Shown one piece after another: positions 1-8,944 of a stretch of 64,000 nucleotides of DNA. Made by a program: the position numbers and the translations under genes. The notes under the pieces are model-generated. The model had not been told where the DNA came from, did not search any database, and saw nothing but the letters and a program-made list of their open reading frames with translations. Each line of letters opens with the position of its first letter. Position 1 is the first letter of the stretch. Source of the stretch: Elephas maximus indicus (Eukaryota > Chordata > Mammalia > Proboscidea > Elephantidae); the NCBI RefSeq assembly GCF_024166365.1, contig NC_064824.1, positions 128,393,108 to 128,457,107 of the forward strand, given 5' to 3'.

Positions 1-57
1 GCTTGCTTCTGAGTGTCTTTAGGAGTTTTCAGAAAGTTAATATTCTCTGTCGTAGTG

Positions 58-325
58 AGCTTCCCTCTTTTCTTCCCTCCTTCCCTTCTCTCCTTTCTTT
101 TTTCCCCCTTTTCCCCCATCTGACACCTCTCCCTCAGTCTTCTCCTTTCTTCCTTTATTCCTTCCCTCTCCTACCTCCTCCCTCCCCTTCCCCCATCCCT
201 TCCTTCCACTACCACCCATCACCCTCCCTCCCTTGCTCTAGTCCTTCTTCCCTCCCTCCCTTCCTCCCCTCCCCACCCAGTTTTCTCCCTCACCCCTCCT
301 TCCTTTAGTCCTTTTTTCTTTCCTG
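58..325. repeat. Polypyrimidine (CT-rich) low-complexity tract
   Basis: The + strand here is almost only C and T, in interrupted runs such as ccttccctcctaccc-like blocks, with very few purines for about 265 bases. The long reading frames through it (a Ser/Pro/Phe-rich one on +, a Gly/Lys/Glu-rich one on -) come only from composition. Homopurine-homopyrimidine tracts of this size can adopt triplex (H-DNA) structures and are often polymorphic. No function is claimed. Confidence 0.9.
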
Positions 326-1239
326 AAGATGAAGTCTCACACTCTATGTTTACCACCTAGAATTCCTACTCTATTCAGGATAACCTGGCCTTACATTTTC
401 AACTTCTTTGAAATGACAGAAAATTAATTCGTAGACAAAGGATCGGTTTTACATAATTCAACATGAGAAGAGTTTTTCCCGGGGAGGAGAAGGGGGTGTG
501 CACAAAACAACAACTTGCTAAACACTTAAGTGAACTTCTTCAATGCAAGTATTTAAAGCAGAATTTGAAAGATGATAGATTCAGGAGGAAATGTGAGCTG
601 AGGATATATTTTATTTAAGCATTAACAGGTTTTGTGAATTTGAACCAGAATTTGGACATTTGGCAATTAGCTACGGAAATTAGAAATTTCAGCTCCTCAT
701 GAGAATATTAGAAATGGCAGCACTAGGCCCACATGCTGGCATGGACACACATTGTCTCCACTCATCGGCACCAAATGACCAAAAAAAAAAAATTCTGAGG
801 GTGTTTCAGTTGCTTCCCCCCCCTCCCCAAAACACTCATAATAACATGTCCACAGGTAACACAATACCTGTAGGGGGAAATCACGTAAGAATTACTTTGG
901 CTATTAGAATACATTTCAAAGTATTGAAAGACACTTTTGATCTCTTAAAATTCACATTTACTCTACCTGATGCTCATTTTTAATTCCTGTCTTGGTATTG
1001 ATTTTTTTTTTTTTTAATAATTAGTTTTTAATGTGCTTCCAAGGATATTTGGGGTGAAATCAAAATTATAATTGCTTCTAGATGACATCAGATTGAAATA
1101 ATTTATTGAAATAATTTGTTTTGAGTTCCTATTAGAAATGTTGATAGACCTACGGTGTATAATTTTATTCATCATTTTCTATTGTGGATAGGTGGTCAGA
1201 TGTCTGTGTAGCTGATCAGATGTCAGAATAATATAATGG
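326..1239. other. Single-copy DNA, no gene seen
   Basis: AT-rich sequence with short homopolymer runs (A about 780-792, C-rich about 817-827, T about 1001-1014). A 94-codon frame at 699-983 has no recognisable domain, and runs through the A and C homopolymers, so it is not called as a gene. No repeat family recognised. Confidence 0.6.
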
Positions 1240-1450
1240 GTACTAGAATAGCTTTGTAATTAAGTAGGTAAAGTTTCAGATTCTCGCTATGCCACATACC
1301 AACTATGTGACTATGGGCACATTACATAAACTCTCTAAAATAAAGTTTCTTCATCACTAAAGTCATGGTAAAAAAAAGCATGAATCTCATGGCTACTGAG
1401 GTTAAATGAGAAAATCCAGGTAAGGTGTTCTGTAGAATGCCTGTCAGTTC
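1240..1450 (+). mobile_element. MIR-type ancient SINE, degraded
   Basis: The order 'tatgtgactatgggcac', 'aaactctctaaaataaagtttcttcatc' and 'gaggttaaatgagaaaatcc...ggtgttctgtagaatgcctg' follows the MIR core and 3' part (loss of concentration signal, 'cttcatctgtaaaatggg', 'gattaaatgag', 'gcctggcac'). It is a heavily diverged pan-mammalian element. Confidence 0.55.
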
Positions 1451-1530
1451 TAGAGCAATGTATTTTTTTTAATTAAAATGCCTTTGACTTTTGGGCTCCA
1501 AATTTCAATTTTTTTTCCAAAGTTAGACTT

Positions 1531-1735
1531 TCCTCAGCTCAGCTGGGGAGTCCCTAGGTGATGTAAAATGGTTGATGCACTCAGCAGCTAGTTGAATTGT
1601 TGGAGGTTCAAGTCCACCTAGGGATGCCTCAAAAAAAGGTCTGGTGATCTGCTTCTGAAAAAAAAAAAAACAGCCATTGAAAACCCTATGGGTTCCCCAT
1701 AAGTCTGATTGATGCCACGGCAACTAGTTTTCTAC
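1531..1735 (+). mobile_element. AfroSINE, long type
   Basis: Starts with the tRNA-like head 'gggagtccctaggtgatgtaa', has a B-box-like 'ggttcaagtccacc', then a middle block 'ggtctggtgatctgcttctgaaa' and 'cagccattgaaaaccctatggg', and ends with a degraded 'gattgatgccacggcaact' tail. The middle block resembles the RTE 5' region at 50545-50600. An A-run interrupts the body. Confidence 0.8.
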
Positions 1736-1974
1736 TTAGCTGACAGAATAAAACCAATGGTAGCTCTATTCTAGAAATAATCCATGGTAAGATTTGAAAG
1801 CATTCTTTTCTTCAACAGGCTATTTAGAAGAAGCATCTCCATATTCTGCAAAGTGATTAATTCCTTAGTTAATTCCTATTCACAATCTTTTTTTTGCTGT
1901 TGTCTAAGGCGGGGGAGTAATCTCACAGGGATCTCTCATCAGATTCTATTCTGATGCCAGTAACCAAACACCAA
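1736..1974. other. Single-copy DNA, nothing recognised
   Basis: About 240 bases of AT-rich sequence between two SINEs. No frame, RNA or repeat family recognised. Confidence 0.5.
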
Positions 1975-2138
1975 ACCAAGTGCTGTGGAATCGACTTTGA
2001 CTCGTGGTAAACCACTGTATGTCAGAATAGAACTGTGCACCATGGGATTTTCAGTGGTTGATTTTTTTGGCAGTAGATCATCAGGACTTTCTTTTAAGGA
2101 GCCTCAGGTTGAACTGGAACAGCAAGCTTTCTGTAAGC
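1975..2138 (-). mobile_element. AfroSINE (3' part), interrupted by LTR and RTE insertions
   Basis: Read on the minus strand this is the tail half of a long-type SINE: 'aatcgactttgactcgtgg' and 'gtatgtcagaatagaactgtgcaccatggg' match the tail and 'agtagaactgtgctccatagg' blocks of the better copies at 41108-41312 and 47843-48050. The head of the same copy seems to be the piece at 3595-3632, after a nest of later insertions. Confidence 0.7.
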
Positions 2139-2160
2139 AGCTGTTACGGATTGAATTATG

Positions 2161-2610
2161 CCATGGTATTTTCAATTGCCTCATATGCATACAAAAGTTG
2201 GACAATGAATAAGCAAGACCGAAGAAGAATTGATGCCTTGGAATTACGGTGCTGGGGAAGAGTATTGAATATACCATGAACTGCCAGAAGACCAGACAAG
2301 TCAGTCTTGGAAGAAGTACAGCCACAATGCTCCTTGGAAGCCAGGGTGGTGAGACTTCATCTTACATACTTAGGACATGTTATCAGGAGAGACTAGTCCC
2401 TGGAGAAGGACATCATGTTTGGTAAAGTACAGAGTGAGCAAAAAAGAGTAAGATCCTAGACAAGATGGATTGACACATGGCTGCAACAATGGGCTCAAAC
2501 ATAGCAACAATTGTGAGGATGACATACTATTACTGGCTGATATTTTGTTTTGTTGTGCATAGGGTTGCTATGAGTCAGAAATGACTTGTCTACACCTAAC
2601 CACAACAACA
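2161..2610 (+). mobile_element. RTE-type LINE, 3' fragment
   Basis: Matches the 3' end of the longer RTE copies (for example 53140-53590): 'tattttcaattgcctcatatgcat', 'gaagaagaattgatgcctt', 'ttggaagaagtacagcc', 'ggagaaggacatcatgtttgg', 'aacaatgggctcaaacat', and the tail 'agggttgctatgagtcagaaatgact' followed by 'cacctaaccacaacaaca'. It is 5' truncated and its reading frames are broken. It sits between two similar copies of a SINE/LTR junction (see findings). Confidence 0.85.
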
Positions 2611-2668
2611 GATTACCAGGTCTTTCTTCTGAGGATGTATTTGAACTACCAACTTTTCCATTAGCAGC
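2611..2668 (-). mobile_element. SINE fragment next to LTR
   Basis: 'accaggtctttcttctgagg' to 'ttccattagcagc' is SINE sequence on the minus strand. It aligns with the end of the SINE piece at 2078-2141, so the SINE/LTR junction is present on both sides of the RTE fragment. The last five bases, gcagc (2664-2668), are the left target-site duplication of the LTR that follows. Confidence 0.65.
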
Positions 2669-3213
2669 TGTTACAGATTGAATTATGTCCCCCAAAAATA
2701 TGTGTTATAAATTTGTAATGTATTGAATTCTGTCCCCCAAAAATATCTGTCAACTTGGCTAAGTCATGATTCCCAGTATTGTGTGATTGTCTACATTTTG
2801 TCATCTGATGTGATTTCGCTATGTTTTGTAAATCCTATCACTATAATGTAATGAGATGGATTAGTGGCAATTATATTGATGAGATCTACAAGATTAGATA
2901 GTGTCTTAAGCCAGTCTCTTCTGAGATATTAAAGAGAGAAATGAGCAGAGAGGCTTGGGGACATCACACCACCAAGAAAACAGCACCGGGAGCAAAGCGT
3001 ATCCTTTGGAACTGAGTTTCCTTCATGGAGGAGCTCCTAGTCCAGGAGCAGATTGATGACAAGAACCTTCCTCCAGAACCAACAAAGGAAGTTGTCCCCT
3101 GGAAGTGACACTCCGAATTTGGACTTCTAAGACTGTGAAAAAATAAAGTTCTCTTTGTTAAAACCAGCCACTTGTGGTATTTCTGTTATAGCAGCACTAA
3201 ATGACTAAGACAA
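2669..3213 (+). mobile_element. MaLR-like LTR (ERVL-MaLR type)
   Basis: Begins TGTTACAGATTGAATTATGTCCCCC, in the manner of MLT1/MST LTRs, and ends with an AATAAA signal (in 'gtgaaaaaataaagttc') and 'cacttgtggtatttctgttatagcagcact...gactaagaca'. No retroviral coding sequence is attached. It is directly followed by a related LTR, and the pair is flanked by gcagc (2664-2668 and 3590-3594), a 5-bp duplication as expected for an endogenous retroviral element. Confidence 0.75.
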
Positions 3214-3589
3214 AATTCTCACCTCTACTTCTGTGGTTGTAATCCCACTTGGGAATGGTTTCTTTGTTATATTAATGCAGCAGGATTAGTGTAGGGTGTA
3301 TCTGGAGTCAATCTCTTTTAAGACATTAAAAGGGATTGAACAAGCAAGTAGAAAGAGAGATGGGGTAAGACAGATGGCTAGACACATGGACGTCTCCAAG
3401 GAACCAGGAGGCAGAAGCTGAGAGACAAGGACCTTCCTCCAGAGCTGACTGACAGAAAAAGCCTTCCCTTCAAGCAGGCACTCTGAACTTGAGCTTCTAG
3501 CCTCCTAAACTGTGAGAAAATGAATTTCTGTTTGTTAAAGTTTTCCACTTGTGGTATTTCTGTTATAGCAGCACTAGATGACCAAGACA
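3214..3589 (+). mobile_element. Second, related LTR, lacking its first ~150 bases
   Basis: Shares with the preceding LTR the late part: 'aggaccttcctccagagctg', 'ttctagcctcctaaactgtgagaa', 'ttgttaaag' and 'cacttgtggtatttctgttatagcagcactagatgaccaagaca'. Its beginning differs, so it may be another subfamily or the second LTR of a collapsed provirus. Right-hand duplication gcagc at 3590-3594. Confidence 0.6.
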
Positions 3590-3594
3590 GCAGC

Positions 3595-3632
3595 TGAGCA
3601 TGTTAACCATTTACAGCACCCAGGGACTCCTC
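3595..3632 (-). mobile_element. Head of the SINE split by the LTR pair
   Basis: 'gagcatgttaaccatttaca' followed by 'gcacccagggactcc' is the complement of a SINE head. It continues the SINE interrupted at 2668, which places the LTR insertion after the SINE. Confidence 0.65.
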
Positions 3633-4406
3633 TGACCCCAGTAAGTTAGCATCCATCTGTGACTGGTTAATACGGTTTGTTAATATCAATAGTCTATAAG
3701 TAATGTACCATTTAAAAAAAAAAAAAAAGTGAAACTTGTGCAAATAAACAGAAGGGTTTGGTTGGCACTTGAGCAGGCAGTGAGAGAATGTTTTAAGAAC
3801 TTGAACCAAAGATTGTACATTTGTAGATATGACATAATTCAGGCCCTTTCAACAAGTGAGATTTACTTATGGGTGGAACTATTCAAAAACATATTTTTTG
3901 CCATTTGTTGCTTATCATGAAATTAGCAATGATGAAAATTTTTAATTTAATCCATAAAGTAATCAAAAACAGAAAATTCAAGCAAATTTAGCAAGTGATT
4001 ATGTTCTCTCTGATAATTTAGGATCCTGGAATTCACTTAAACTAAATGGCCAGAAGGGCCCCCTTGGGTGTCCATTAGAGCTTCATGGCAGATTTAAGGA
4101 CTTGGAATAGACTCACTCTGGACCCCGGAGGCCTGAGTGTCTCTTTGATCAATTACTGTACTTGCATTAAAATATTTTTACTTCACTGTAGGGGCATCAT
4201 GATCACCCAGTGTCTTGCCCCAGCTGCCAGATCATCTAAGTCTTTCACTTTTAAAGGCTTTCACTTCTCTCTGCTAAGTGTCCAATGTTTGGAGAGTTCA
4301 ACTTGCAGCTGATTCAAATCAGAGTGGACTTTTCCTTGCAATAAGACACATTCGTTATAAAACATCCTAGTGAAATTCATGTGTCATCCTTTCAGCAATT
4401 GGGCTG
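3633..4406. other. Single-copy DNA, no gene seen
   Basis: AT-rich, with an A-run near 3714-3728. Short frames at 3729-3920 and 4085-4312 lack recognisable domains. No repeat family identified. Confidence 0.55.
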
Positions 4407-4622
4407 ATTACAAACAAAACAAACCCGTTTTCATCGAGTTGATTCTGACTCATAGCGACCCTATAGGACAAAGTAGAACTGTCCCATAGAGTTTCCAAGG
4501 CTGTAAAACTTTTCTGGTAACAGACTGCCATATCTTTCTCCCTCAAAGCAGCTGGTGAGTTCGAACCACCACCCTTTTGGTTGGCAGTCAAGCACTTTAT
4601 CCACTGTGCCATCAGGGATCCT
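4407..4622 (-). mobile_element. AfroSINE
   Basis: Minus-strand copy with tail 'gagttgattctgactcatag' and 'ccctataggacaaagtagaac', a middle 'ggctgtaaaacttttctgg', the B-box complement near 'gagttcgaaccacc', and the head complement 'atccactgtgccatcaggg'. This is the variant with an additional 'ctgtaatctttacagaagcag'-type block. Confidence 0.85.
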
Positions 4623-4908
4623 TTCTAACAGAGGTGCTTAATATATGTCGAAATCCTATATTGTGAATTTGTAGTATTTCTTTGCATTTCTAAGTTGATG
4701 TGAGGAGTTTGCTTGGAAAGGGGTTGATCACCACCAAAAATAAATATTAACTATAAGTAATAAATTCCTGTTTTTCAAGTATTCACTAGGCCAGTTATTC
4801 AAAAGTCACATCATGCAATGAGGTAAATGCTTAACTTCTTCTCCACATTAAAAAGAACTTATGAGAATTAATTCCAAATCTGGAAACTATTTTGATCTCC
4901 TGCAAAAC
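4623..4908. other. Single-copy DNA, nothing recognised
   Basis: AT-rich sequence of about 285 bases, without recognisable features. Confidence 0.5.
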
Positions 4909-5084
4909 AAGGAAACCCTGGTGGCATAGTAGTTAACAGCTAGGATGCTATCCAAAATGTCAGCAGTTTGAATCCACCAGGAGCTTCTTGGAAACCCTAT
5001 GGGGCAGTTCTACTTTGTCCTGTAGGGTTGCTATGAGCTGGAATCAACTCAACAGCTATGGCTTTTTTTTTTTTTTTTTTTTTG
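4909..5084 (+). mobile_element. AfroSINE, short type
   Basis: Head 'ggaaaccctggtggcatagt', B-box-like 'gtttgaatccaccagg', then 'cttggaaaccctatggggc', 'tcctgtagggttgctatgag', 'aatcaactcaacagc' and a T-rich end. The T-run runs into the inverted repeat at 5081-5126. Confidence 0.9.
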
Positions 5085-5126
5085 GTTAAACCTACTACAT
5101 ATATACATATAGTAGGTTTAACCAAA
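5081..5126. repeat. Perfect 17-bp inverted repeat with 12-base spacer
   Basis: Left arm tttggttaaacctacta (5081-5097) and right arm tagtaggtttaaccaaa (5110-5126) are exact reverse complements around an AT-rich spacer. The left arm starts in the T-rich tail of the SINE. The transcript of either strand could form a hairpin. Confidence 0.95.
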
Positions 5127-5151
5127 TATTATATATATATATATATATATT
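5127..5151. repeat. (AT)n microsatellite
   Basis: About a dozen AT units between the inverted repeat and the RTE fragment. Confidence 0.9.
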
Positions 5152-5615
5152 TGAATGCTAGTGACCGACCACCAGGTGAGTTGTGCAATGACATCAAGGA
5201 CATCATACATGAAGAAAGCAAGAGATCATTGAAAAGAGAGGAAAGAAAGAAAAGACCAACATGGACGTCAAAAAAAAAGAAAAGAGACTCTGAAACTTGT
5301 CCATGAACGTTGAGGAGCTAAAGCAAAAGGAAGAAATGATGAAGTAAAAGAACTGAACAGAAGATTTCAAAGGGCGACTAGAGAAGACAAAGTATTATAA
5401 TGACATGTGCTAAGAGCTGGAGATAGAAACCAAAAAGGAAGAACATACTCGGTGTTTCTCAAGCTGAAAGAACCGAAGAAAAAATTCAAGCTTCAAGTTG
5501 CAATAGTGAAGGATTCTATGGGGAAATATTAAATGACGCAGGAAGCATCAGAAGAAGATGGAAGGAATATATGCAGTAGTATTGTAAAAAAATGGTGCAT
5601 TCAGTAATCACTAAA
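5152..5615 (+). mobile_element. RTE-type LINE, internal fragment
   Basis: Corresponds to 36610-37030 and 51600-52010 in the larger copies: 'gacatcaaggacatcata', 'gaagaaagcaagagatcatt', 'gatgaagtaaaagaactgaac', 'agatttcaaagggcg', 'gaaagaaccgaagaaaaaat', 'caggaagcatcagaagaaga'. This is the linker between endonuclease and reverse transcriptase. It has no intact frame and lacks both 5' and 3' ends. Confidence 0.85.
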
Positions 5616-6025
5616 GAAAAGCCCCCCTTGTTGCTATTTGGCATATTCACCTTTATTTCTAATTTCTAGTTACTTATAGTTACTTTGTTTTTTAGTTGGC
5701 ACTTCTCTGTAGCTTTTAATGTTCAGTTTTTGAAACAACTTTAGTTTCTTGTCAATTTGTGTTCAGATTTGTCCAGAACCCAAGTTAGCCAAATATTATC
5801 TAGTACGTGCAGAAGATAAGGCTAACATTTTTGTCTTGCAATTAAGCAACATGCAAACACTGCTGCCTTTAGAGGAAGATTCTTATACCAATTGCATAGT
5901 CAGTTGGCGCAAACTTCAGCCAGTCACAGAAGTGAAATTATATGCATAATTGTATTCCATTATTTTCAATGGCATCAAATACATTCAATAAAAAATTATA
6001 ATTAGAGTAGTGTTGTAGACCTAGG
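5616..6025. other. Single-copy DNA; one 66-codon frame of unknown meaning
   Basis: Contains an open frame at 5749-5949 (+) reading CPEPKLAKYYLVRAEDKAN in part. I do not recognise the protein, and nothing around it looks like splice signals of a gene. It may be chance or an old pseudogene fragment. Confidence 0.4.
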
Positions 6026-6372
6026 GACATTGGTGGTCCAGTGGCAGAATTCTCTTTTTCCATGTTAGAGACTGTGGGTTGAGTTCTGGTTGACGGGCCT
6101 CATGAGCAACCACCAACCATCTGTCCTTGGAGACTTTCGAGATGATGAGCAGTGTTCGGTGGAGCTTCTCAACTAAGACACACTAGGAAGAAAGGCCTAG
6201 TGGTCTACTTCTGAAAATGAGCCAGTGAAATCTCTATGGATTACAAGAGTTCAACCCATAAGTGATTGTGGGGATGGCACAGAACCAGACAGCATTTTGT
6301 TCCATTGTGCATGGGCCACCCACAAGCTGGGGGCCAACTCGACTGCAGCTAATGACAACAAAAACAACAGTG
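6026..6372 (+). mobile_element. tRNA-Gly-headed SINE with RTE body and tail
   Basis: Head 'cattggtggtccagtggcag' + 'aattctc' closely follows tRNA-Gly (GCC), with an A-box (tggtccagtgg) and a weak B-box region (gtgggttgagttctgg). The body 'acactaggaagaaaggccta' + 'gtggtctacttctgaaa' matches the 5' region of the RTE at 50540-50575. The end 'ggatggcacagaaccagaca' + 'gcattttgttccattgtgc' matches the RTE 3' end (53505-53540). It ends in an ACAACA-like tail. It looks like a non-autonomous element made from both ends of the RTE plus a tRNA promoter. Confidence 0.8.
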
Positions 6373-7189
6373 CTATACAGTGGAGGAGAATGTTAATGTA
6401 AGATATGAAGTATTCAGAAATATTCTAAGAATAAAATCAAGAGAAGAGAAAAATGGTCACCCCCCAAAAAACTACTATTACAAGTTCCTGAGAGGACTGA
6501 ATAATGCTTCAAGAACTATTCACCTTGATGGAGAAACACCACAGCCTGAGTTAACGATAGTTTCATTGTTAAAATCATAGCAGTTTGTTCTTCTCTGGCC
6601 ACACATGGGTATCTTGAGCTTTACATATGTTATTTAATAATAATTTAATTTGGACAATTTATGAATATGTTTAAAACCTACATGAGGCTAAATGTTTATA
6701 GAGGAATGTCAATCTTTCCTAAGTCAGTATTATCTCAAATTAAACCAGAATCTCAAAAAATCTGGCAGTCCTTAGATGTTATTCTACAATTAATAGATGT
6801 AGCCCACTTGAAGAGTTAACGTGGGTTAAGGGGATCGGCCTTTTTTTTTTTTGTTCCCCTGAAAGGAACAACAACAACAAAAAAAATGCCATTCATTTAT
6901 ATATTTTGTGAAAGATGGAAAAGAGAAAAGGAAATAAAACCAATCACCCAAATTTCGGTGGCATGATAATCAAATTTGGTGTGGCTGAGGTGAAGGTGTG
7001 TGTGTTTGTGTTTCTAAATTACTAACTTAAAATGTTTATAATTATCCAAGTCATTTATATAAAATGACACGGTTCTTATTTTCTAAAATTCTCTTTAACT
7101 TCCTTTTTTGCTATATTTCCTTTTGTTCTCCCACATGTGTTCTCCCATGCTTATATACAGAAATAGAAGTTTGGATGTTTTTGTAATGA
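6373..7189. other. Single-copy DNA, no gene seen
   Basis: AT-rich; a T-run at about 6840-6852 followed by an ACAACAACA/A-rich patch, and a short TG-rich patch near 6996-7010. A frame at 6380-6580 has no recognisable domain. Confidence 0.5.
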
Positions 7190-7352
7190 TTTGTTGTTGT
7201 TAGGTACTGTCAAGTCGGTTCTGACTCATAGCAACCCTATAGGACAGAGCAGAACAACCCATAGGGTTTCCAAGGAGCAGCTTGTGGATTTGAACTGCCG
7301 ACCTTTTGGTTAGCAGCCGAGCTCTTAACTGCTGAGCCACCAGGGCTCCCTG
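7190..7352 (-). mobile_element. AfroSINE, short type
   Basis: Minus-strand copy with tail 'tgtcaagtcggttctgactc', 'accctataggacagagcag', 'gggtttccaaggagcagc', B-box complement 'gatttgaactgccgacc' and head complement 'tgctgagccaccagggctcc'. One of the better conserved copies. Confidence 0.9.
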
Positions 7353-7654
7353 TAGTGATTTAGGTGTTTGTAGGATCTGCATTTACATACATCCCAATTT
7401 AGTTTCTCCATCTTCTTTCCTGGCACAATAATACCTCACGGAAATCCCTCAAAGGCAATTGATATAGTTCTAACACATCTTTTAATGCTTGCATGAGTCC
7501 TTGATATAAATGCTTGGTAATTTATTCACCTGTTCACACCACTGGTCATCAGTCATTTTTTTATTTCAGGTTTTTTTTCTCTACAAACCAAACCTCTGTG
7601 ACCTTACCAACTGGTCCTTCTGTGCTTAAGTGATAGAGTTCTAGATACAGCATC
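7353..7654. other. Single-copy DNA upstream of the L1
   Basis: About 300 bases, AT-rich, with no recognised feature. Confidence 0.5.
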
Positions 7655-7670
7655 AAAAGGATTGCACTTT
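7655..7670. repeat. Left target-site duplication of the L1
   Basis: aaaaggattgcacttt matches aaaaggattgtgtttt at 15203-15218 in 13 of 16 positions. Its position immediately before the L1 5' end supports a complete insertion. Confidence 0.75.
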
Positions 7671-8944
7671 TGGAGGAGGCGGAGCCAAGATGGCAGAATA
7701 GACAGACGCTTCTGTCCAGCACTCTTTACAACAAAGACCCGAAAAAACAAGTGAAACCAGTATATTTGTGACAAGCTGGGAGCCCTGAGCATCAAAGGCG
7801 AGCTTAGACAATGAACTGAGCGGAAGGGGAAGGAGGAGACCATTCAGAAACAGAGAGGAGGTACCGGACCTGAATCACCAGGAGCCCTCAGGCACCATTC
7901 CCCAAGCGGCAGCAGAAGTGGGCTGGTCCTAGCGTTCAGCCGCAATTTCCTCAGGGAGAAGCAGCCAGCCACACAGCCCACTCACACCTCCGGAACCTGA
8001 GCGGAAGGGTGGTCTTGGCAAAAGCTAAGTACTTCCGTCTGTTTTACTGCGCCTCCCCACCCCCAAGCCAGCTTCTGCGGCTGAATCCCTGGGCCTGAAA
8101 TAGACCCTGGTGAGCACCTGGAGCCATCCTCCCTGCCATGGGTAAGGAAAAAATTTCCAACTGAGGGGAAAAGATAATTTGCTAGCTCCGTTAACTGGGG
8201 GAGCTCAGGACAGAAGTGGCTCCTGTCCAGGCATAAACCCTCCATGGACCCTGAGCACCTTTCCCTTCTGCATGGACGTGTGTAGGCCTATTTTGGGAGA
8301 ATAGGCCCTTGTTGGCAAACTCCAACCAAGTCAGCGGTGTGGTGGAGAGGTAGGTGTTTGATGTTTGACATTGCTTTGCCTATTAAACAAGGTCCTCACC
8401 TAAACACAACAGGGACTTAAGGACTGGTGGCTCCACTTGGGTCACCCAGCCACCCGCAAGAGGTGTCCAGGGATAACTGGTACCTCCCAGTCCTTACAAC
8501 AAAATCTTTGGGTGCCCATGGTCCCTCTGCAGAGCCCTCCCACCATCACGCTCTAGGGAACAGCGATGCGTTTTCCTCAGAGACACTTGGGGGTCGGTTC
8601 TCAGCCCGCTGCCTTATTCAGAGTGTGACCCTCTGCTGCAATCAGATACCAGTATATACACCAATCACCCCTGCCCCTCTAAGACTGTCAGGCAAAGCCT
8701 GTACCACACACTTGATATCAGCTACCTGGAAACCTGAGCTGAATTCATACAAGAAAACTGAATGGACTCCTAGACTGATATGCCCGATAACAGCTCTAGC
8801 CAGCTGGGTACAGGACACCAGAGCTCCGAAGGCAAAAATAATCAAGCTAGCTCACTCAAGCAACCCATAGGGGTATACCAAAACAAAACAAAGCAAGCAG
8901 CTATGACACAGTAAGCAAGCATAAACTAATACAATAACTTATAG
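7671..8944 (+). promoter_or_regulatory. L1 5' untranslated region / internal promoter region
   Basis: Relatively GC-rich leader from the L1 start to the ORF1 start codon. In L1s this region holds the internal pol II promoter. It contains an open frame of 147 codons (8427-8870) on the same strand and antisense frames at 7604-7843 and 7982-8245. Part of it (around 8488-8580) is recognisably similar to the antisense L1 leader at about 32450-32550. Confidence 0.8.

Noticed and set aside
3..308. 101-codon Ser/Pro-rich frame
   Set aside because: Product of the polypyrimidine tract; composition keeps stops away.
5749..5949. 66-codon frame as a gene or exon
   Set aside because: No recognisable protein family, splice context or conservation evidence; length is within chance.
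6026..6097. A functional tRNA-Gly gene
   Set aside because: Only the 5' half is close to tRNA-Gly; the B-box half is decayed and it is continuous with a SINE body.
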